NCBI GenBank assembly: GCA_963771655.1
Contig: CAVYUG010000010.1
Span: 1 to 54,184, forward strand
Source of the DNA: JAWVFM01 sp963771655
Lineage (GTDB): Bacteria > Actinomycetota > Thermoleophilia > Solirubrobacterales > 70-9
Length of the DNA stretch: 54,184 bases
Reading direction: 5' to 3'
Below are positions 1 through 6,841 of this stretch, piece after piece. How positions within the stretch are numbered: the stretch's first letter is position 1; each line of letters begins with the position of its first letter. The position numbers were made by a program, and so were the translations under genes. The notes beneath the pieces were generated by a model. The model made no database searches. It was not told where the DNA came from and saw only the letters and a list, made by a program, of their open reading frames with translations.

Positions 1-242
1 ATCAGGGGCCGATCCCCGCGCTGCCGGTCGCCGAGCGGTTGGTCGGGCTCGTCGACGGCGCGCAGGGGTCCGACGGGCCTCGCGTCGACATCGCCGTCGG
101 CATCGCGTCCTGCCCCGAGCACGGCCGCGATTCGGAGGCGCTGCTCGCCCGCGCCGAGGAGGCGAGCTACGCCGCGAAGGCGGCCGGTGAGTCGGTCGAG
201 ATCGCCGACGGCGCCCGCGCGGCATGGCTGCAAGACCGCTAG
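1..242 (+). CDS. GGDEF-domain protein, C-terminal fragment (cut by window edge)
   Basis: Only the last ~79 codons lie inside the window; the frame enters at base 3 and stops at TAG 240-242. The translation ends like a diguanylate cyclase: a strand reading VDIAVGIASCPEHG followed by a helix with AEEASYAAKAAG, which match the conserved C-terminal third of GGDEF domains. The GG(D/E)EF signature and any sensor region lie upstream, so it cannot be said whether the enzyme is active or degenerate. An HD-GYP phosphodiesterase gene lies 1.5 kb downstream on the same strand, so both sides of c-di-GMP turnover may be encoded here. Confidence 0.8.
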   Translation, partial: QGPIPALPVAERLVGLVDGAQGSDGPRVDIAVGIASCPEHGRDSEALLARAEEASYAAKAAGESVEIADGARAAWLQDR

Positions 243-328
243 CACGCCCGGGGAAAGCACCACAAAGCGGCGAAAAGCTGCTTCGATTGCCCCGTCGGCG
301 CTGGACGCGCCCACCTTCCACGCAATTC

Positions 329-1189
329 ATGAGCGGAATTCGAACAAGCGCTGCCGCCGAGCTCCTCGGCGTGAGCCCGAGCACTCTGCGCACCTGGGAG
401 CGACGCCTCGGGTTCCCGCACCCGCGCCGCACGGCGGGCAACCATCGCCAGTACGAGCTTTCGGAGATCGAGGCGCTCCGCGAGGCGCTCGGCGAGACCG
501 GGAACATCTCCTCGGCGGTGGCGATCGTCCGTACGCGCGGCCGCGGCCCCGCCTCCCCCACCCGCCTGCTTCGCGCCTTCGACAGCTTCGACGAGGTCGC
601 CGCGGACCGCGAGCTCGAGGAGTCGACGGCCCTGCGATCGGTCGAGCGGAGCGTCGACGAGCTGCTCCTTCCCGCCCTCGAGCTGGCCGCGGCGAGGGCC
701 GGCCGCGACGCCGAGCTCGAGCACGCCTGCCGGTGGGCGATCGGCTGGCTGCACGCGGCGCGCCGCCTCTCCCCCGCGGCGACCCGCCCGGAGGGGGTGC
801 TCCTGCTCGACTCGGGCTCGCCACTCGGGGTCGAGGGCGTCTACGTCCAGGCGCTCGAGCTCTTTTGCCGCCGTGCCGGCATGCGCGTCCTCCTGCTCTC
901 CGTCGATCTTCCGGAGGCCCGCTTCGCGAACGCGGTTCGCGCCCTGCGGCCGACGGCCGTGGTCATCTGCGGCAGCGCGGCGAGCCTCGACGTCGTGGGC
1001 AACCCGCTGCGCCGCGTTCTCGCGGGCGCCCCGGGCGCTCGCATCGGCTCCTACCGCGCGGCTCGGCTCGTGAGCGGCAGCGGCGGGATCCCCTCCCTCG
1101 GCGACGGTCCGGCCGAGGCGATCGCGGCTCTCGGCGAGCTGATGGCGCCCGGAGAGGCGCCCGCGGTCGTCGAGCTCGATGCGGTCTAG
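329..1189 (+). CDS. MerR-family regulator with degenerate B12-binding-like sensor domain
   Basis: 286-residue protein. Residues ~5-55 form a MerR winged helix (AAELLGVSPSTLRTWERR, then a wing ending GNHRQYELSEIEALREAL). After a helical middle, residues ~165-280 resemble the cobalamin-binding fold of CarH/LitR-type regulators (alternating VLLLD, VLLLSVDLP and AVVICGS strands). The D/E-x-H-x-x-G cobalamin-ligand motif is not present; the matching segment reads DSGSPLG, without the histidine. Light or B12 sensing through that ligand is therefore unlikely, and what it senses is unknown. The frame is open back to 224, but the ATG at 329 sits directly before the MerR domain and the upstream part is basic low-complexity sequence, so 329 was chosen. 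Confidence 0.8.
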   Translation: MSGIRTSAAAELLGVSPSTLRTWERRLGFPHPRRTAGNHRQYELSEIEALREALGETGNISSAVAIVRTRGRGPASPTRLLRAFDSFDEVAADRELEESTALRSVERSVDELLLPALELAAARAGRDAELEHACRWAIGWLHAARRLSPAATRPEGVLLLDSGSPLGVEGVYVQALELFCRRAGMRVLLLSVDLPEARFANAVRALRPTAVVICGSAASLDVVGNPLRRVLAGAPGARIGSYRAARLVSGSGGIPSLGDGPAEAIAALGELMAPGEAPAVVELDAV

Positions 1190-1508
1190 CGCCGGCCGCA
1201 ACCAGACTCCGAATTTCGGTTAGGAGGGGCGGCTTCGACCGTCTCTGCGAACTTCTGCAATCCGTTCCCGGAAGCCGGGCACAGGTTGCGGGAGTTCGCC
1301 AATCCGGGCCTTCGACCGACCCTGCAAGAACTCCCCCAAATCTGCAGGACCGGCGCATTCTGCGCATCCTCGGCCCTCCGAAGTTGCGCAGTCCTTGCGC
1401 AACTTCACGAAGCCTCTTGTGCCCAGCCGCAGGCATCCGTAGGAGTAGGCAGCGATCACCAAGTTCTCGCGGCTAATCCGGGCCGCGAGGCCCCATCTGG
1501 AGGCTCGG
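1190..1508. promoter_or_regulatory. Intergenic region with repeated motif YTGCRSRASTTC in direct and inverted copies
   Basis: No gene is seen in these 319 bases. They hold several copies of a ~13-base motif: TTGCAGAAGTTCGC (minus strand, 1247-1260), TTGCGGGAGTTCGC (1286-1299), TGCGCATCCTCGG (1361-1373), CTGCGCAACTTCGG (minus, 1378-1391) and TTGCGCAACTTCAC (1395-1408). A shifted relative, CTGCAAGAACTCCC, lies at 1323-1336. Copies 1380-1390 and 1396-1406 form a perfect 11-bp inverted repeat with a 5-base loop. The 1247-1299 pair encloses a CCCGG-AAG-CCGGG hairpin. The array lies between two MerR-superfamily genes and ends ~100 bases before the BldC-like start, so an autoregulatory operator is the natural reading. 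This is inference. Confidence 0.5.
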
Positions 1509-1736
1509 ATGCAACCCATGAAGAAACTGCTCAACGTCGGCGAGGCGGCCACCTATCTCGGCGTCAGCGCGGCGTCGCTACGGACCTGGTCGGATAAGGG
1601 ACTCGTGCCGTCCTACCGGACGCCGGGCGGCCAGCGTCGCTACTCGCGCGACGATCTCGACCGCTTCATCGAGTCGATGCGACAGCCGTCGCCGGCGGAC
1701 GCCGGCGTCCGGCGCGCATCGAGCCAGCGGGACTAG
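1509..1736 (+). CDS. BldC-like small MerR-type DNA-binding protein
   Basis: 75-residue protein consisting almost entirely of a winged helix-turn-helix: LLNVGEAATYLGVSAASLRTW, then the wing RTPGGQRRYSRDDLDRF. Size and the RTPGG-x-RR wing match BldC and related excisionase-like single-domain MerR proteins of actinobacteria, which lack a dimerisation coil and bind head-to-tail on direct repeats. GGAGG at 1499-1503 is an ideal ribosome binding site for the ATG at 1509; an ATG at 1518 is a less likely alternative. It lies 23 bases before the HD-GYP gene and may be co-transcribed with it. The upstream motif array is a candidate binding region. Confidence 0.8.
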   Translation: MQPMKKLLNVGEAATYLGVSAASLRTWSDKGLVPSYRTPGGQRRYSRDDLDRFIESMRQPSPADAGVRRASSQRD

Positions 1737-1759
1737 AGCCCACCACGGCGGAGAAGACC

Positions 1760-3142
1760 ATGGAGCGGGCTCCGACAGGAAGGCCGACGAGGACCGCGAT
1801 CGCGGTTCAGCTCGTCGCGCTCGCAGGCGCCATCGTCGTCGCCGGCGTTCTGGCGCCGCGGTCGAACTGGGATCTGCCGCTGATCGCCCTCCTGGCCGCC
1901 ATCGCGGCAGTCAGCGATCTGACCGCGGTCGAGACCGGCTCGAGCAAGATCAAGCTCTCCGGAAGCTTTCTCACGATCGTCGTGGCGATCGTCCTCCTCG
2001 GTGAGACGGCCGGCGCGATCATCAGCGTCGTGTCGATCCTCGTCGGCTGGCTCGGCACCCGCTACCCGGGCCGGATCCTCCTCGCCAACGTCGTCAACTA
2101 CGCCTGGTTCCCGCTCGCCGGGGGGCTCGCCTTCAGCGCCGCCGTCTCCGCGACCGGGCTCGGATTGAACGACCCGGGCTACTACCTCCTCGTATTCGGC
2201 CTCTTCGTCTTCGCCCTGGCGATCAACTTCGCGGTGATCGCCTGGTACATGAGCTACGAGGACCGGAGCCGCTTCTGGACGAAGGTCCGGCGCGCTCTCG
2301 TCCCGGTCCTCCCGTCGGAGCTGAGCTCGGCCATCTTGGCGGTCGGCGTCGTCTGGTCATACGCGCAGGTCGGCCCGGTCGCGATCGCTCTCGCAGGCGT
2401 CGTCCTCTTCACGTTCCAGTACCTCGTCGGCGCGCTGCTCGTCTCCCAGCAGCGCGCGGACGAGCTGGAGGTCCGCGCCAAACAGCTCGCCGGCTTCCAG
2501 GTCGCACTGCTCGGCGCGCTCCTCCGTACCCTCGACCTTCGCGACCGCATGACGGCCCGCCATAGCGCCGCGGTGGCTCGGTATGCGCGCGAGGTCGCCG
2601 TAGCGGCGGGCATGGACGAGCGCGAGCAGGAGCTGGCGCACACCGCCGGCCTCCTCCACGACATCGGCAAGTTCGTCCTCCCCGACCGGATCCTGAAGAC
2701 CAACGCTCGGCTCACCGAGCAGGACTGGACGGAGATCCGCAAGCACCCCTACGAGGGCGCGAGGATCGTCTCCCAGGTCGACGGATACCAGCCGATCGGC
2801 GACATCATCCTCGCCCACCACGAGCGCATCGACGGGCTCGGGTACCCGCGGGGGCTTCGGGACGAGCAGATCCCGGAGATCTCGCGAATCCTCGCCGTGG
2901 CCGACGTCTACGACGTCATGACGGCCCGTGACACCTATCGCGAGCCGGTCAGCTCGTTCGAAGCGCTTGCAGAGATGCGGCGCGTGTCGGGCTCACAGCT
3001 CGATGGGCGCTACGTCGAGCTCTTCGCCGAGGTCCTGTCGCAGAAGGACTTCGCCTACCGCCACGGCGAGGACGTCGACTTCGAAGCCGAGCTGTCGCTC
3101 GACCGCCGCATCCACGAGTACGTGACGAACCCCTTCACGTAG
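1760..3142 (+). CDS. Membrane-anchored HD-GYP c-di-GMP phosphodiesterase
   Basis: 460 residues. The N-terminal ~230 residues contain about seven hydrophobic segments, forming a membrane sensor domain that cannot be matched to a named family by eye. The HD-GYP domain follows, with HDIGK at 300-304 and HHERIDGLGYP at 353-363, so both the metal-binding His/Asp pairs and the GYP motif are intact and activity is expected. The family hydrolyses c-di-GMP to pGpG/GMP. The last ~25 residues are an acidic tail. It is probably coupled to the BldC-like gene 23 bases upstream. Its position next to a surface-glycan locus fits c-di-GMP control of envelope polysaccharide, which is inference. Confidence 0.9.
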   Translation: MERAPTGRPTRTAIAVQLVALAGAIVVAGVLAPRSNWDLPLIALLAAIAAVSDLTAVETGSSKIKLSGSFLTIVVAIVLLGETAGAIISVVSILVGWLGTRYPGRILLANVVNYAWFPLAGGLAFSAAVSATGLGLNDPGYYLLVFGLFVFALAINFAVIAWYMSYEDRSRFWTKVRRALVPVLPSELSSAILAVGVVWSYAQVGPVAIALAGVVLFTFQYLVGALLVSQQRADELEVRAKQLAGFQVALLGALLRTLDLRDRMTARHSAAVARYAREVAVAAGMDEREQELAHTAGLLHDIGKFVLPDRILKTNARLTEQDWTEIRKHPYEGARIVSQVDGYQPIGDIILAHHERIDGLGYPRGLRDEQIPEISRILAVADVYDVMTARDTYREPVSSFEALAEMRRVSGSQLDGRYVELFAEVLSQKDFAYRHGEDVDFEAELSLDRRIHEYVTNPFT

Positions 3143-3143
3143 C

Positions 3144-3198
3144 GAGCCGGCACTAGACCGGCTCGGCAAGCTTGAGGAAAGGGAGTCCCTTCCCTTTT
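3144..3198 (+). terminator. Two adjacent hairpins downstream of the HD-GYP gene (possible terminator)
   Basis: GAGCCGG (3144-3150) pairs with CCGGCTC (3158-3164) around a 7-base loop. AAAGGGA (3178-3184) pairs with TCCCTTT (3191-3197), followed by TGG. The second has an A-rich 5' side and T-rich 3' side like an intrinsic terminator, but the T run is short. The rest of the gap to 3381 holds a tandem octamer AGCTTGCG (3293-3308) and a relatively AT-rich stretch at 3309-3370, likely the promoter region of the MFS gene. Confidence 0.35.
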
Positions 3199-3381
3199 GG
3201 TTCGCTTCGCGGCCGTCAGGCCGGCGAGCGAATCAATCAACTGGTTGTGGCTTCAGCCTCCGCGGTAACCCATGTGCTGCTCCCCCTTCCAGAGCTTGCG
3301 AGCTTGCGTAACACGAGCAAAGATATCAGAAACCGCGTAAAACTTGCAAGAAATGTGTACAACCTGGGCTACCGTGCTCAT

Positions 3382-4653
3382 GTGATCCGCGCGACCCTCG
3401 CTCCGGTCCGGATCCCGGCGTTCGGGAACCTCGCGTTCGCCTACCTGGTGAACGAGCTCGGCAACTGGCTGGGCGAGATCGCTCTCGCCGTGCTCGTCTT
3501 CGACGCGACGCACTCGACGCTCGCGACGGCCGCGCTCTTCCTCGCGATGCAGGCGCTTCCCGCGCTCGCGGCTCCGCCGCTGGTGGCGCGAATCGAGCGC
3601 ATACCCGTGGGAGCGGTCCTCCCGTGCCTCTACCTCGGCGAGGCGGCGGCGTTCGCGCTGCTTGCCTCGGTCGCGCACTCGTTCGCGCTCGGAGGCCTCC
3701 TGGTGATCGCGGCGATCGACGGTCTCCTCGCCGCGAGCGCCCGCGCGCTGACGCGCGGCGCCGTCTTTGACCTGCTCGGCCCGCGCGACCTGCTTCGAGA
3801 GGGGAACGCCGTGCTGAACCTCGCCTTCACGACGGCCGCTGCGGCCGGACCGGCGCTCGCCGGCGTCGTCGTCGCCGGCGTCGGCCCGCGAGGGGCCCTG
3901 CTGGCGGACGCCGGCTCGTTCGCGGGCGCCGCCCTCCTCGTCGCCCTGGCCCGTGGGCTGCCAGCCGCGCGCCGGCTCGGCCGGGGCGACCGGGGCGGCG
4001 TTCGCGCAGCCCTCGATCACGTCCGCGCGCGGCGTCCGCTTCGGGTCCTCCTCGGCGCCCAGGCTGCGGCGCTGGTCTTCTTCGCCGTCGTGATCCCGAT
4101 CGAGGTGGCGTTCGCGAAGCAGACGCTCGACTCGGGGAACGTCGGCTACGGCGCGCTGCTCGCGAGCTGGGGAGCGGGAATGGTTGCCGGCGGGATGGCG
4201 TTCACCGCGCTTCGCCGGCGCTCCCTCGCCGTTCTGCTCGCCGCAAGCACGGGAGCGATCGGCGCGGCGTACCTGCTCACGTCCGTCTCCCCGACCCTCG
4301 CCGTCGCCTGTCTCGCCTCGGTCCTGGGCGGCGTCGGCAACGGGGTGCAGTTCGTCGGCATCGTCACCGCCGTGCAGGAGCTCACCGCCGACGCCTACCA
4401 GGTGCGCGTGGCGTCGCTCCTCGACGCGATCACGCGCGCCGCTCCAGGCGTGGGCTTCGCGATCGGCGGCATCGTCGCCACGCTCGTCGACCCGCGAGCG
4501 AGCTACGTGGTCGCGGGCCTCGGCGTCCTGGCCGTGCTGGCCCTGAGCGCGGCGCGACTGCGCGGAACCGGATGGGCGGGCACTGCGCCGGCGGCCGTCA
4601 GCCTGGGCTCGCGGGCGCCGATGTCTTCCCGCTCCGACCGCGAAGCGGCGTAG
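3382..4653 (+). CDS. MFS transporter, EntS-like
   Basis: About 423 residues with ~12 hydrophobic segments, beginning PAFGNLAFAYLVNELGNWLGE, a typical first helix of the EntS/PF05977 exporter-like MFS group. The open frame extends back to 3172, but the upstream codons encode non-membrane sequence. The GTG at 3382 lies just before the first transmembrane helix and was preferred; TACCGT at 3370-3375 could be a -10 box giving a nearly leaderless message. Substrate unknown; relatives export siderophores or drugs. The stop is 13 bases before the next gene's ATG, so the two may be co-transcribed. Confidence 0.75.
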   Translation: MIRATLAPVRIPAFGNLAFAYLVNELGNWLGEIALAVLVFDATHSTLATAALFLAMQALPALAAPPLVARIERIPVGAVLPCLYLGEAAAFALLASVAHSFALGGLLVIAAIDGLLAASARALTRGAVFDLLGPRDLLREGNAVLNLAFTTAAAAGPALAGVVVAGVGPRGALLADAGSFAGAALLVALARGLPAARRLGRGDRGGVRAALDHVRARRPLRVLLGAQAAALVFFAVVIPIEVAFAKQTLDSGNVGYGALLASWGAGMVAGGMAFTALRRRSLAVLLAASTGAIGAAYLLTSVSPTLAVACLASVLGGVGNGVQFVGIVTAVQELTADAYQVRVASLLDAITRAAPGVGFAIGGIVATLVDPRASYVVAGLGVLAVLALSAARLRGTGWAGTAPAAVSLGSRAPMSSRSDREAA

Positions 4654-4666
4654 CTAGGTTGTGTCG

Positions 4667-5464
4667 ATGGCGGACCAGGCCGAGAGGGCCAATGCGTTCC
4701 GCGCTCTCCACGAGGGCGAGCCGTTCGTCATCCCGAACCCATGGGACGCCGGCTCGGCGCGGGTGCTCGAGGCGCTCGGGTTCGAGGCCCTTGCGACGAC
4801 GAGCTCCGGCTTTGCGTTCACGCTCGGCCGCTCCGATGGCGGTACGACCCTCGAGGAGGTCGCCGAGCACGTGCACGCGCTCGCCGAGGCGACGAGGCTC
4901 CCGATTTCGGTCGATCTCGAGAACGGCTATGGCCGTGGGGCGGAACAAGCCGCCCGCGCGATCGGCCGGGCCGCCGCCGCGGGCGCCGTCGGCGGATCGA
5001 TCGAGGACTACGAGCCCGAAAGCGAGATCTACTCCATCGATGAGGCCACCGACCGGATCGCGGCCGCCGCGGAGGAGGCGAGGCGGCTCGCCTTCCCGTT
5101 CACGCTGACCGCGCGGGCCGAGAACCACATCCGGGGCAACCCCGACCTCGATGACACCATCGTCCGCCTCCAGGCGTACGAGGCCGCCGGCGCCGACGTG
5201 CTGTACGCACCGGGGCTGGCCAGTGGCCAGGAGATCCGCGCGATCTGCGACGCGGTGTCGAAGCCGGTGAACGTCCTCGCGCACCGGGGCCTCGCGATGA
5301 GCGAGATCGTCGAGGCCGGCGCGCAGCGGGTCAGCGTCGGCGGCGCGCTGACGTGGGTGGCGATCGGCGCCATGGCGGCGGCTGCCGAGGCGATCCGCGA
5401 CGAGGGCGACTTCTCGGTCCTCTCCGGCTCGGGACGCGAAGTCGCCGAGTGGCTCTCGGGCTAG
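4667..5464 (+). CDS. Isocitrate lyase / PEP mutase superfamily enzyme
   Basis: About 265 residues, a single TIM barrel of the PEP mutase/2-methylisocitrate lyase superfamily. It starts FRALHEGEPFVIPNPWDAGS and carries the metal-site motif SVDLENGYG (residues ~81-89) and SIEDYEP (~111-117). These small stand-alone members cleave or rearrange 2-oxo or 2-hydroxy acids (2-methylisocitrate lyase, oxaloacetate or phosphonopyruvate hydrolase types). The classical lyase Cys motif KKCGH is not seen, so the substrate is unassigned. ATG 4667 is preferred over GTG 4661 because AGG at 4656-4658 spaces correctly. The stop TAG shares the tetramer CTAG with the stop of the convergent transglycosylase. Confidence 0.75.
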   Translation: MADQAERANAFRALHEGEPFVIPNPWDAGSARVLEALGFEALATTSSGFAFTLGRSDGGTTLEEVAEHVHALAEATRLPISVDLENGYGRGAEQAARAIGRAAAAGAVGGSIEDYEPESEIYSIDEATDRIAAAAEEARRLAFPFTLTARAENHIRGNPDLDDTIVRLQAYEAAGADVLYAPGLASGQEIRAICDAVSKPVNVLAHRGLAMSEIVEAGAQRVSVGGALTWVAIGAMAAAAEAIRDEGDFSVLSGSGREVAEWLSG

Positions 5465-6495
5465 CCGCCGACGATCCCCGAGCACTCCCACGCGGCCGGG
5501 CCCGAGTCGGCCCAGATCCGCGCGGCGACCCGGCTCTGGAGCGCGGGCGACGCATTCTCGGGGAGGCCGGTCTGACCGTAGAGACGCCAGGTCGAGGGCA
5601 TGATCTGGTAGGCGCCGCCGGCGCCCGAGCTCGCGTTCACGGCCCGGAAGTTGCCGCCCGACTCGCACATGACGATCGCCTCCGGGATCGCCCACTTGCC
5701 GATCCAGCTCGAGACCGTGGTCTGCGCCTCTTGGGCGGAGACCTGCTGCGCCACCTCGACCTGGTGCTGCCAGTCCGACACCTGCGACTGGAGGCTCGTC
5801 AGCGAGCTCTGCGCCTGCTGGCGCGCGGCGGCGAGGGATGCCGCTGTCGCTTCCGCGTGGGCGCGAACAGCGGAGATCTGGGTTCGGGCGGCGGCGACCT
5901 GCTCGTTGTAGGCGACGGCGCGCTCGTGCGCCGCGCTCACGGAGGCGAGCCTCGCGGCCACCGCCCGCTTCAGAACGCGAACGCGGACCGCGAGCGCGTT
6001 GTCCGCCCGCTGGACGCGGCCGAGAAGATCAGCGCGGTTGGCGAGGTCGTCGAAGCCGTGCGAGCTGAGGAGGACCTCCACGGGGTCGGCCGAGCCGGCC
6101 TCATAGATCGCGACGAGGCGGTCCGAGAGCGCGGCGAGGGCCCGGTGGAGCTGCCAGCGCGCCTGCTCGAGGCCGGCCCTCGCCTGGTTCACCTGGGCCT
6201 GGAGGTCCGCCGCGCGCTGCTCGCCGCTCGCGAGCAGCGAGGTCAGCTGCGTCTCCCGCGCGGCGGCCGCCGTGGCCTCGGCCTGCGCGCTCTGCATCTG
6301 GGCCGCCTGGGCCGAGATCTGCGCGCCGAGGCGATCGGCCTGAGCCTTCGCCGAGGTGATCTTGGTGTTGAGCTCCGACACGCTCTGCGCGCCCGCCCCG
6401 GAGGCCCCGAGGGCCCCCGCAACAAACGCGACAGCGCCCGCGAGCGCAATGGCGCCGCGCCGGCCGACCTTGGGGCTTTTGGGGTTGGCTCGCAT
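5461..6495 (-). CDS. Secreted coiled-coil protein with lytic transglycosylase-like domain
   Basis: 344 residues. N-terminal signal peptide (basic RANPKSPKVGRR, then an Ala/Gly-rich core ending GASGAGAQS). Residues ~38-260 are long Ala/Gln-rich coiled coils resembling PcsB/CwlO-type regulators. Residues ~265-340 are a lysozyme-like Rpf/transglycosylase domain with MCESGGNF (candidate catalytic Glu278) and GAYQIMPSTW. It probably cleaves peptidoglycan during growth or division, with the coils as a regulatory or membrane-tethering arm. PcsB/CwlO proteins usually carry a CHAP or NlpC/P60 domain at this position; here a transglycosylase fold replaces it. Transcribed toward the ICL-family gene, with interlocking stop codons. 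Confidence 0.8.
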   Translation of the reverse strand: MRANPKSPKVGRRGAIALAGAVAFVAGALGASGAGAQSVSELNTKITSAKAQADRLGAQISAQAAQMQSAQAEATAAAARETQLTSLLASGEQRAADLQAQVNQARAGLEQARWQLHRALAALSDRLVAIYEAGSADPVEVLLSSHGFDDLANRADLLGRVQRADNALAVRVRVLKRAVAARLASVSAAHERAVAYNEQVAAARTQISAVRAHAEATAASLAAARQQAQSSLTSLQSQVSDWQHQVEVAQQVSAQEAQTTVSSWIGKWAIPEAIVMCESGGNFRAVNASSGAGGAYQIMPSTWRLYGQTGLPENASPALQSRVAARIWADSGPAAWECSGIVGG

Positions 6496-6610
6496 GGTTC
6501 GGTCGCGCCGTCGCGGCGCGCGAGCTCACTCGCGGCCCCGGAAGAGCAACCGGGGCGAGGGTGAAGCCGGGAATGCTAGCTAAGGATTAGGGCCGTGTGA
6601 GCGTTTGCTT

Positions 6611-6650
6611 TACATAACGCATCACGCGTAGATCTGCAACGTTCGTTGCA
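6611..6650 (-). promoter_or_regulatory. Candidate promoter and palindromic operator for the transglycosylase gene
   Basis: On the minus strand, TTGCAG (plus 6634-6639) and TATGTA (plus 6611-6616) are separated by 17 bases. The -35 hexamer is embedded in the palindrome TGCAACG-TT-CGTTGCA (6635-6650), so a bound regulator would block the promoter. The predicted leader to the ATG at 6495 is about 110 bases. The -10 match is weak, so the palindrome is the more secure part of this call. Confidence 0.4.
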
Positions 6651-6675
6651 TTTCGTGCCTGAGGGCGGGCTTCGG

Positions 6676-6831
6676 CTACCCCTCCGGCGGCTGGCGCTTG
6701 GCGACGAGATAGCCACCGAGCACCACCGCGGCGATGCCCGCGCCCGCGGCGATCCGCAGCTGGGTCCGGTAGCGCGTGCGGATCGCCCAGATGATCAGGC
6801 GCCCGAGGAACTCGTAGATCTCGTTGGCCAT
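6676..6831 (-). CDS. Small single-pass membrane protein downstream of argG
   Basis: 51 residues starting MANEIYEFLGRLIIWAIR. A C-terminal hydrophobic helix (LRIAAGAGIAAVVLGGYLVA) is followed by KRQPPEG. AGGGAC stands 5 bases before the ATG at 6829-6831, and the gene begins 10 bases after the argG stop on the same strand, so it is almost certainly co-transcribed with argG. The longer in-frame extension upstream overlaps argG and is low-complexity Arg/Ser sequence, so it is not used. Function unknown; nothing ties it to arginine synthesis beyond position. Confidence 0.65.
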   Translation of the reverse strand: MANEIYEFLGRLIIWAIRTRYRTQLRIAAGAGIAAVVLGGYLVAKRQPPEG

Positions 6832-6841
6832 CGCGTCCCTT

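Noticed and set aside
187..1476. 429-codon plus-strand frame overlapping the MerR gene
   Set aside because: Arg/Pro-rich translation without domains; the MerR frame gives a clear winged helix.
3293..3370. Extra copies of the 1247-1408 motif upstream of the MFS gene
   Set aside because: AGCTTGCG tandem octamer and CTTGCAAG share only short fragments with the motif and need gaps to align.
6496..6675. Riboswitch (for example c-di-AMP type) in the leader of the transglycosylase gene
   Set aside because: The predicted leader is only ~110 bases and no conserved ydaO-type core could be recognised.
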